A stretch of 64,000 nt of DNA. Source: Gibbula magus. Its lineage: Eukaryota; Mollusca; Gastropoda; Trochida; Trochidae. The notes beneath the pieces were generated by a model. It was given only the letters and a program-made list of their open reading frames with translations, had not been told where the DNA came from and ran no database searches. Shown piece by piece: positions 12,801 to 24,800 of this stretch; the stretch's first letter is position 1, and every line of letters starts with the position of its first letter. The translations under genes and the position numbers were made by a program. The stretch is from contig OW388293.1 in the NCBI GenBank assembly GCA_936450465.1, forward strand, positions 46,225,040 through 46,289,039. The letters run 5' to 3'.

Positions 12801-15800
12801 AAGAGCTCCACAAAATTGTCGACTTTAACTTCGTACAGCTTATCTATTTGTGTTAAGAGATGTTTAACCCTCTAACATGACATAATAGTGTATAAACTTT
12901 AATAAAAAATGGCAAATTTGAGAATAAATAGTATAATATGAAATATTCAAATATTACTGCACCAAATGATAAAGAGTTAGAGAGTGAGCATGATACTGAA
13001 TATTGTGTATCAGCCTAATTACGTGTGCATATCAGTTTCTACTGTAATTAAATAATTAGCAGAGACTGAATCTGTAATATAAAAATTAATCACTGATTAA
13101 CAATCACTGAGGGGCAATAAACAGACTTAGATTCAGACAAAGTAAGATCACAATTTAACAAGGAGGCAAAGTCTAAGATGAAATTCCTAAATTCACAAGA
13201 AAAGTCCAATATCTTTCTTTCAATGATGACAACAATCAAGAGTTACTTCCCTTTGACCATATCTTTTTGGTCATGGCTCTTTCCAATACAGTTATAGACT
13301 CTCTTGAAGGTTTTATGTTAATGTTTTACAAAGAAAGCTTTGTGGCGGATCTAGAGGGGGTAACGGATGTGCACCCCTTTGGACCCACTATTTATTTTCT
13401 GGTTGTTTGTTGTGAAATAGCACACCCCCCTGCAAACCTAAATGCTGGATATGCCTCATAAGCAGTGTAGGAATAAATGCCTGTTCGGCAGCCGGAAACT
13501 TGAAACTTTTGGTCCCGACTTGTAACTTTAAATAACTATCAGGGTGTTTATTTTTCAACCTTATTTCATACACTGCCATAGGCTATTAAATGTTATTTGG
13601 GGTATCAAAATCATAATTCTCCTTGGTAATGTAAACTTTAAATGTCTGGAGACTATGCATGTGTCCATTTAAAGGAACCATAGCACGTTTTTCTTACTGA
13701 ATGAAAGTGATCTCATGAAAAGGTAAATAAGTGTTCTAAAATAGTCCTAAATCAAATGTACATGGTTCGGTTAAGCCATGCGAGTCCATTTCCCTTCGAT
13801 TGGCCATTTTAATGTGTTCACATTAAAATGGCCGCTCGAAGGTAGTTCAAGTGATCTGACTGATGTAGCAATACTCAAAGTAGAGTTTTGAAAATGGTAC
13901 AGTGATAGAATGGTCAATTATCTTGCTGTCTGAACTCTCAAATTCTACCTGAATTTCTTACTGAAATTTTACATTTTATTATGAAAGTAAAATAAAAATG
14001 AGTTCTGAAGAGTGAGTGAGTTATTGTTTAACGTCGCTTCGACATTATTACAGCCATTAGCGGTAGTACTGAAGAATACCCACACCTGAGTCAGCCAACA
14101 TTTTCTTGATAAAAATGGATCAATTTATTTTTTGCTTTGCATGTGGATGAGGGACTATACCTATACAAATAATGCAATTGTCAAAGAAAAATTATCGTAA
14201 TCAATTTTAATAACAAACAATTCTTAATTGCCAATTTACAGGAATCCCAACTGATGAACATAGAGGAAATATCAACTATATATTGGGATAAGGAATATTT
14301 TGGAATAACAGTTAAATGGTTAAGTCTATTACAAAATAATAAATTTTTCCTGAAGCAATTTCAGCTATTATTTATCTGAAAGATGTCGACTGCGTGGTAT
14401 GTAGCCAGTAAGGCAACAAGCCGTCAGCTGATCGTAGTGACTCACGCCTGTGCTCTACCTACTGGAGATTTATCACACAATTACCTCAGCACAAGCACAG
14501 GCAGATAATCAATCTAGCCCTGCAGCAAATTTCAAGTGTGTAAAATGCCGAGTCAGCACTTCTATAATCTGACTGTCAGATTGTCCCGAGTTAAAACAGA
14601 TATCTATCAACGGTCCAAAATTGTACACTGACATGTTGGTTTGTCACTATGACCCCTGAACTGTTCACTTTATCATTATTACATAGAAGTTAGAGCGAGT
14701 TGGGTGATACATAGTCAGTCGATTCAAAATAATTTGACCTTGCAACCGCTCATGTAGTTGAAGTTTTGGCTCATCAGATCTTAAAAGGAAGGTTCTATCG
14801 GGGTATTTTTATGGAAACGAAATTCGAGAAGATATCCCCGTTTACACTTATATGCTATTAATAGATGATTAAAACACAGTCAAATTGAAAGATATTAATG
14901 AAGTTAATAGTTTGACGACTTTACATTTCACAACTTGATAAAGCGAGCACACATTTGTTGAAAAATCAAAACAATGAGAATTGAAGCTATTCATCAGAGC
15001 TGCGAGCGGGGAAAACTTCACTACGGCCTAACAGCATATTGTTTATTGGTTTTATGATACATTATGTGTTAATATGTAAATATTCTATCAGTGTATATGT
15101 GTTACTATTACAAAAAGTCAAAATTAAGTTAGACATAGCGTGTTTTCATTTCGCGAAATGCCAAGAAACCAAGATGGCGGATACTGCCGACAGATCGACA
15201 ATAGAACTTTCCCTTTAAAGGCTTGATGGGGTTAAATGATGGCAAAAACTTTGGTAGCCTTCTGTCTATCTGTCTGTTCATAAAGAAATTTTTAATTGGA
15301 TTTCTTCATCAGGAATTTGACCAATAGGCATTATGAATTGTAGATTTACTGTATTTAAAAAATGTTTCTTCTCTTCTCTTAAAATCCAAAAATGTTGTGT
15401 TCAGATACATGGGAATTATTAAATGTAGATTTGTTGACCAAGTGACTCTACTAGTAGCCAGGCACTAAACGTTTTTGTCGACTTCTTGAGAATTAAGAGC
15501 TCTTGAAAGCTGAAATATTGTGTGTATATCCAGACCTAGTTACTTATAGTACAATAGTACCATTATATTACCTACATGGTTGAATATAACAGAGTTAATA
15601 TTATTGATATGCACATAATCACATTTGCCTAGCAACTAGCGACTTGCCGTATTTTGTCGTCTGTGACGTCATAAAACATTAGTTCGTGACATCAGTGTAG
15701 CTTGTCGTCGCAAGAGAAGTGGGCCGTTTCCTCACAATTTTAACGGGAATCAAATGGAATAGACAGGAAATAAAGAAATTATTACACTCAAAAGTGTGTC

Positions 15801-18800
15801 ATATGACTTGTATGAAACTCGTACAAATTTATGTATAACCCTACAAAATTCACACTCATTCCTCTGTTGATTATCTCTATGTATGTGGCCCAGTCATGTG
15901 CACAGGTGTTGCTTCAATATATCGGGATGGTGGTTGTACTGATAGTAATAAGAATATTTTAAAAAGCAATTATTTGCATCAGTGCATCGGGATCTGCATT
16001 AGAACTGCATCACCTGTTCAATGAAATATCTCATGAATACTTTGAATTGAAATTACAATATTCATCAACATTCTTTCTTAAAATTATGATAAGATATTAT
16101 AACTACATTTGTATAGTGCAAATTGTCAGCCTAGCTCCTCTCAGCTTCATTGTTTTCCCTTGCTTATTGGATGTCACTCTTCATTGCACATTTCTTTCAT
16201 ACCTCGTTAGGCTTAATAGGTCTGATCGTGTCAGGCATCTGTCCTGCTGTAAGCTTTCTGCTTTTAAACTTCTCCTAAAGAACCAATGGCTTTAGAGAGC
16301 TGAAAACTTGCGTACACATTCCGTCATTAATGGAGATTATGAATTAGGGACCAAAGGGTCATGACCTGAAAACCTTTCTTTATATTCTTCGACAGATTCA
16401 TAGAAAAGTCCTAAAGAGATGAAACACCCTAGCCAATTGGGGTCAGACCACCATTATTTATCAGTTAGAAAAACTCTTGAAAGCTAAAATCTTATTTACA
16501 AACTTCAAATTTGGTATCTGGAACTTTCAAACGTAGTGTTGTTAGGTGTGGTTTCAAATCGAATGTCTGTTGATATTAATGTCATTTTGACATGAATGAC
16601 TACATATACATATGGTTTCAAATTGATAAATTCATGCTAAATAAAGGTGATCAAACTACAGACAGGGGTATGTGAACTTACTTACTCTTCATAAACACCA
16701 ACCTTGTTTTCTAAGCTTATAACAACCATTGCTTGCAATCTTTATGTGTACAAGGTTGTAATAAGAACACTTTCTCATATATGAAAAGACAAATGTATTG
16801 TTTAAAATTGTTCTTTATTACTAATTACTTTATTATTGTTGAAGATAAGGCTGTTTAATGAATCAACAATGTTACTACAGTTACTTACCATTCTCCCAAT
16901 TAACTGGCTCCAATGGCGTGTCGCCGCTAATGGCTGCAATACTGCCGAAGCGGTGTCAAACAATCACTCACTCAATCACTCACCCAATGGCGTGTTGGGG
17001 CGAGATAGTGTTTGAGTAAGAGGTTTGAGGTTCGAATCCTGCCAGGTGCTTGGCAACTTAGTCTGCTGTAGAGAACTGTTCTACGTGTGGTAGGGTTTGG
17101 GTGCAATTCTACACAGAATTTCAACGGATCGCTAGTTCCAGTTTATGCTTGCAGGTAATACTGAGGTTTCATAGCAATGCAGAGCCAAAAAGACATTTCG
17201 AGCTTTCTCTCTGCAATAATACTAGCAGCTGTGATATAAGTTAAATACTCTTGAAAGCAGTGTTAAACCACTGATCACTTCTCCCAAATCCAATGGTGTA
17301 TGTCCTACATTGACAATGTTGGAGCACTTTAACATGATTTAAATCAACATGTGCTAGTCACATACCAAACCACTCATTTAATTTTTAGCTCATCAGGCCT
17401 GAAAGGCCCCATGGGCTTATGGCATGGCATGGTGTCCGGCGTCCGTCCATCCGTCCGTCCATCCGTCCATCCGTAAACTTTTCGCTTTTTCGACTTCTTC
17501 TCCAGAACCAATGACTCCACAGAGCTGAAATTTTATGTGCAGACTCCTTGGCTAATGGGGATTCTAAATTGTAGATTTCGTGACCCCATGATCCCAAATG
17601 GGGTCACCGGGGTCACATCCTTAAAAACCTATTTTCATCTTCTTCTCCAGTTCCAAAAGGTCTAGAGAGCTGAAAAGTCGTGTGCAGACTCCTTGGCCAA
17701 TGGGGATTCTAAATTGTTGATATCGTGACCCCATGACCTCAAATAGGGTCACTGGGGTCACATCCTTAAAAACCTATTTTCATCTTCTTCTCCAGTTCCA
17801 AAAGGTCTAGAGAGCTGAAAAGTTGTGTGCAGACTCCTTAGCCAATGGGGATTCTAATTTGTAGATTTCGTGACCCCATGACCCCAAATGGGGTCACATC
17901 CTCAAAAACCTATTATCATCTTTGCCAGTTCCAAAAGGTCTAGAGAGCTGAAAAGTTGTGCGCAGACTCCTTAGCAAATGGGGATTCTAAATTGAAGATT
18001 TCGTGACCCCATGACCCCAAATGGGGTCACTGGGGTCACATCCTCAAAAACCTATTTTCATCTTCTTCTCCAGTTCCAAAAGGTCTAGAGAGCTGAAAAG
18101 TTGTGCGCAGACTCCTTAGCAAATGGGGATTCTAAATTGAAGATTTCGTGACCCCATGACCCTAAATGGGGTCACCGGGGTCACATCCTTAAACACCTAT
18201 TTTCATCTTCTTCTCCAGTTCCAAAAGGTCTAGAGAGCTGAAAAGTTGTGCGCAGACTCCTTAGCCCATGGGGATTCTAAATTGTAGATTTCATGACCCC
18301 ATGACCCGAAATAGGGTCACCGGGGTCACATCCTTAAAAACCTATTTTCATCTTATTCTCCAGTTCCAAAAGGTCTAGAGAGCTGAAAAGTTGTGTGCAG
18401 ACTTCTTGGCCAATGAGGATTCTAAATTGTAGATCTCGTGACCCCATGACCCCATGACCCCAATAAAGGCCTCTCAGGACATGACCTATTTTCATCTTCT
18501 CCAGAACAAATGTACCTAGAAGGCTGTAATATTGTGTGCAGACTCTTTAGCTAATGGGGATTCTAAATTGTAAATCTGGAGACTCTGGGGCCCCAAAGGC
18601 CTCACAGGCCATGACTTAAAAATATATTTTCTTCTTCTCCTCCAAAACAAAGACACCTAGAAGGCTGTAATATTGTGTGCATACTCTTTAGCCAATGAGG
18701 ATTCTAAATTGTAGATATGGTGACCCTGTGTGCCCAGAATAAGGGCCTCAAGCCATGAGCTAAAAATCTATTTCAGTCTTCATCATTAAACAATATAAAT

Positions 18801-21800
18801 CCTGATGAGCTACAGAGCCCATGGCTCTATTTTTTTAAATAAAAATTATATTAAATTTGACATCATTTAGTGTCTCTATTTATGCAAGAGGATATATTTA
18901 GATACAATCAGTGATGCATGTCCAGTGACTCTTACTTCTAGTGTGCAACACCGTGAGCTTTTTCTTGACTGTGTCATTCAAAACTCTGGGGGTGACACCT
19001 TTCGAAAGTTATTCAGGGATAATGTTTAGCTGGAAATGGAGTAATTACCCACTGATAGATCTACATAATAATCTCAATATCAAAACTGACAATTTTTAGC
19101 TGATCTGGTTCATCTCCAGTATTCAAGACTCTAGTCACCAAGACCCCTTAATTTTTAAAGAGCCTAGGCAAGTCTATAACAAGACTACAGAGTTCAGTTT
19201 AAGGCTCCTTTTTAATTAAAAAAAATTTTAAATTATGAAATTTAACAATATATTCATTTAAATGTTAGACTGTAAAGGCTTCAGAAGCTGAATTGCTGTG
19301 TACAAAATCCTTGGCCAATGGGGATTATAAATTGCAGATTTGGTGACCCTGTGACCCCAAATATAAGTCACAGGGGTCACAACCTAAAAAAGTATTTTCA
19401 TGCTTGAGATTACTCTAATAATCAACCTTAGATAATAAAGTGAAGTTCTGATGAGCTGCAGACCCAATGGCTCTATTTTTACAAATATTTCAACAAATAT
19501 TTATTATTTTAAAATATCCCCCTTTTCATGAAAAGCACATAGCATATACAGCAAAGTGAAAAGGGTAATTAATGGGGAGAAAAAAATATTTATTTTATAA
19601 CACTGAGAATCTTGTACTAACCTTTAAAGAAATAATTTTGCCATGTTGATACATGAGAAAAGTGTCATCAGGCGTAGGAGTAGAAGCTAATGACGTGCTG
19701 ATCGATGACTTATCACGTCACACTGCCACTGGCAACTGACACGCAATTTGTGACCTTTGACCTGACCTTGAAGATCCCCATAGGTCATTACGACCTAGCT
19801 GCATCACTCATTGTCCTTGAGTATATACTTATAAGCTGTTTTAGAAAAGGTTTATTTACACACACACACGTTGTCGCTTTGAAACTGTAGGTGTTGCCAT
19901 TAATCTTGTGTTTTAACATCTTAGTCTTTTGATTGTTTTAAGCTAACCACTTAAAATTTTAATTTTATCATCTACATTATTATCAGATTTATTTGATATA
20001 CACATGAAAAGTATTTCCATGGCATATTCAAAACAAAAAATTATAGTCAAGATCAGATAATTACAATTCTTTGATGTTTCACTGCTCATTTATAAAATGA
20101 ATTTGACGCATAAGTAATAAAAAGGTATTTTAATGACTTCCTAGTGAAAAAGTGAGAGCATCTCGCTGTGTGGGCTTCAGATGCGAAGTTTCTTTCTGCA
20201 TATATATTACCTGCATAAACAATAATTAGCTGTATATCCATAATACTTAGAGCTAGACTGCATTATGCACCTGCTAACAGATCTATATACAATATCATGC
20301 TTGTGTGGCTTTGGGAAGGTATGTATTTCCTTTGTTACAAATAGTATTTTGCAAGTATTCCTGATATAGGATATGGACCATCCCAAAACATGTCAGCGTC
20401 AACTCTTTATCATTCAATGTCATTCAGTATTCCTATTGCAAAAAAAAATTCCTGATCATTTTGAAAATGCGCACATAACATATGTAATGTTCAGCAAGTT
20501 GTTTCGTTCAGTCAACTGAGGCAATTAATTTCTCGCTATTTACTGATTTATTTTGATCTTCAAGACTGCATGTAAATTCTGTACTGCTTGGTCTCCAGTT
20601 CTTTTGCCAAACTTTGCCGCTTAATTATTTGAAATTTCGGGACATAACTATTTATTTTTTTTATTCTATTTTTCACAACACTAGCTATAAACTCTCAATG
20701 AATGGAAGAATGATTTTTAATTCAAGCGCAATTTTATCGATTTAAACATGAAAACCAGTTTATTCTAAAAATAACTTTAAAAGCGTCGAAGTTCCATGCA
20801 AAAAGAAATCCTAACGCACTACTGAATGTGATTTGTCATTGTGACTGCAGAACTATTAACGATTATGTAATTATTTCCATGGTTTCATCATTCAAATGGA
20901 ACCAGACATACATAACCCTGATTGATATTTCTGATATTGAGTTCTTTGTAAATAAATGATCCAAGTTAAATATATATACATAATTATAAGTTTTTATTTT
21001 AAGTTAACTATTCTATGCAGAAAATTAAGGAATCTTCCACAGTATCGACACATTAATGGTTTTCGTCTTGTTGGCAGTGTGGAGCAATGTTTCAGTAAAT
21101 TTGTAGCAACTTCAAATTTTTTAGATAATTATACTTCTGCTATGACTGCATTCTCTTCCAACAGAGGTTACACCCTTCAGATTTCTGATCCTAATTAACT
21201 TCTGTTCTACATCACTTGAAATGTAAGCAGACACGTTAAAGAGCAAAAGTAGATAAGTCTTATCTCATATTTATCCTTGACGCGGTGTCCCTTTAATGTA
21301 ATTTTTACCTGTGTGCCTAAACAGTGATTTTTGTCCAAGTTTACAAGCAGAACTTCTCATCTGTTTTCTCATTTCTCCCATAGATCTCCGACCTAGAACT
21401 AAAGCTCCTTGTCTTTTAAAAATAAAACGCCCTCATCTCCCTAAAACAAAACAGTACTATACGGTATTAAAATGTAGTCTGGACACATTCAAACTTTCAA
21501 TCATTCCAATTTGGTTTGTACATGATTCGTTTTGGTGGTATTTTCAACGTTATCATCTTTCGTTTTCAAATATGAAATAATTACTTGTCCAATGAAGACC
21601 TATGGATAATCAACTTCTTTATTGCAATAAAGAAGTTATCTTCTGATAGATCTTGGTTTACCCTCATCTTTAGAACTTCTAGATGAAATAGTTTTATCAC
21701 TAACTTACTTTTCTTTGAAAATACTTCAGTGATTGAAGTTTGCTGTTCTGAAAGTCTAACCTTACCCAGCATCTAATTATGTCTCAAACGAAAAGAAGCT

Positions 21801-24800
21801 TTGTTGTTTTCTCCAATTTGAATTAATCAATTGATGTATTGCAATACATCATGTTTATGTAATCTTTCTTCCACGTATACCACCAACTGATTGATTTGTA
21901 ATCAAGGCTTCAAAAATAGATCAGAATTGTTGGTATACTTCAAATCAGATCAATAAATGGGAAGTTCGTTAGAGAGTGTACTTTAGTCCTCTTTCAGTTG
22001 AACAATTCAGGATGCTCAACACAGTACCTTGAACAGCAACAATAACAGGGGTTTTGATGTACCGGGGTTCGCATAGTGTAGTGGTTAGCCTGTTCGGCTT
22101 TGGATCATGAGGTCCAGGGTTCGAATCCCGCCAGGGGCTCAGCAACTTTGTCTGCTGTGTGGCCTATCTAGCCTCACTGACTTTGCATGTATATTCTTAT
22201 ATTTGTTATAACAAGAAGATTGTATATTCAACGCCTTTGTTTGTTAAAAAAATGAATCTATGAATTAGAAATGAAAGAAAAAATGAAAATAAACAAACAA
22301 TCTTTGTCTGCTGTAGAGAAGTGTTCAGTATGGTTTGAGTGCTACAATGCTACAATGCTACACTGAATGTCAGTACAGTACCACCCATGTTACGATAGTT
22401 CCAGCTGCTGCTCGCAGGTTTCACCGCAATGCATAGCCACCATTTGGGCTTTCTCCCTACAATAATACTAGCAGCCGTGATGTAAGTGAAATACTCTTGA
22501 AAGCGGCCTTAAACCCCAATTCACCTCACCTTTAGTGTACCATGGCACTTCAAAGTTTGTCATTATGGAATTGAGTTGAGTCTAATTAACTCACAGTGAT
22601 AGGTTGTCCTATAATTATAATCGTGACATATCTTTAACTATTGATATTTCTGGAAAAAAATTGACGCACGATTCTTGAGTGATTGAACTTTTTTATGCAT
22701 TACCTGAAATGAGAATGTAAAGAGGAGAGAGCCAAATGTTTGTAGTTAAAAGTTTCAGTATTAGACCGTCTTCATCAGTCTGATTAAGGGGGGTCTAATA
22801 CCCGAAACTTGTAACTACAAACATTCAGCTGCTCCTCCTCCTCTTGAGGGTAACTTCATGTGTTTTGGGGACTCTCTCCTCCTCTTTATTTTTACCCAAC
22901 CCCTGTTGTTCCATCAAAGTATCCTCTAGTGGATCCTCATGCTGTTATCCCAACCACACACATAATTTTAGACAGGTCTTCAAGCGCCTCTAAATGTAGT
23001 TAAAATGATAATGTAGTTTTATTTATTCTTCAACTTTTTAACAGTAAAATATGTACTAGTATGTATCTATATTGATAGATCACTAAAAAAGTAACAAATA
23101 ATTTTTTTAATAATATATTTATTTGATCAACAATTTCATGTTATGCCTCAGTAAAGCTTTCCACATTTGTACTCACTGGCTTCACTTTTCATTTTTAATG
23201 AATGTTCGCTTTTCTTTGTCAAAATCTAAAGTGGACAAAATATTAAAATATGTTACAGCTGGATTGCGTTATATATAGACAACAATGTATTAAATAACAT
23301 ACATTTAAAAACAGGAATGTCCCCTCGAATTTCATTTCCGAAAAATAGAACTAGAACCCTTCCCTCGCATTATATATATCCAAGACTCATTTTCAGTCTA
23401 GTCACACAAGGGCTGAACTTTCTCGCATTCCACTTTACATTTACATGGAGTCTGAGATATCCAGTTTCCCTGAATAATTAATTGCATTTGATGACCTGAA
23501 TAGACTAAATGTCAGCGATTAAACTCGGATATACCAACAGCTCACAGAACGACATCAACCTTTGAATGTAGTTGACCTGGTTAAGTGTTTTTCTCCTATT
23601 GTCAATTAAATTTGAGGTAGTTTCCTTTTATCAATTTAATGAAGTTTTAATTATCATAAACCATCACGACTGTCAGTCCACTTAATGAGGTTTGAAATGT
23701 GTTTTACAGTAAGTGGTGTCTCTTTACAAGTATCTGGTATAAACTCAGATAAATATAAACCTCATAAATTTAGTTGAATATTTGTTAATGTTGTCAAGTG
23801 GTTCTGTTATATTATTAACTGAAATAGATATTTTTTCTATTATAACTCGCCTTTTGAAGATATCGCCGTTTAATAAATCTGCAGTGTTATAACTCATTGT
23901 GTAATAAAATCATGTGCATCCAATCGACACGACTTCGTAATGATTAAAATGGGACGTCACAATATCAGCGTCGGGTTGCAAAGGCATGTTTCCCATTTAT
24001 CAGAGATTTACAATTTTGAGCGATTTAAATCAGCGATTAATAAATAAAACAATAAACTCGGTCCCGTTTAATAACATATTTCTGAAACTAATGAATGGTA
24101 TTGCTGTCAGTCGTTAAATGCCAAACCACTCTTTGTTTCATCAATGTGATGATATATATATATATGACATCTATTTATTGATCACATCCATATCAACAGT
24201 TTTGTCAATTAATTATTGTACATCGATCAGTATTATCTTGGAATAACCAAACTTCTGACAAACTCTTAAACTTTCAGTTTATATAATAGGTCCAATGTAA
24301 AGATAAAAGATATTTGAAAGGTGCTGTAGCACAGTTTTTGCAACTTATGTTTTCTGAAATTTGCCATATATTTTAAAAGTTTATTCTATATATTGTTATG
24401 ATAGAGGGTTAAGTTTATCATTACACGATAATAGAAAAAAGGTAACCGTATTGGAAGAAAATGGTTCAACGTATGTGGTGTGGAACTCTTCAGTGTAAGA
24501 GGTAGTTGAGTAGGTGTCATGCGATTTGAAAGTAAACACAGCAAGATGGTTGAACTTCGAGCAGCCTTTTTAATGTGAACAGCAATGTGGCAGCTCAAAG
24601 GGAAATGGACTTGCATGGCTTAACCGAACCATGTACATTTATTTTGGAACTCTCTTTACTGATTCAGGAGTATTATTCAGCCATTGATAACACTTAAGTC
24701 ACTTATTCATCTTTTTGTGTGAGGGGGCACAGTGATTAGCACGTTCGTCTTCGGATCAAGATGTCCGGTGTTCAAATCTCACCAGGGGTTCGGCAGTTTT

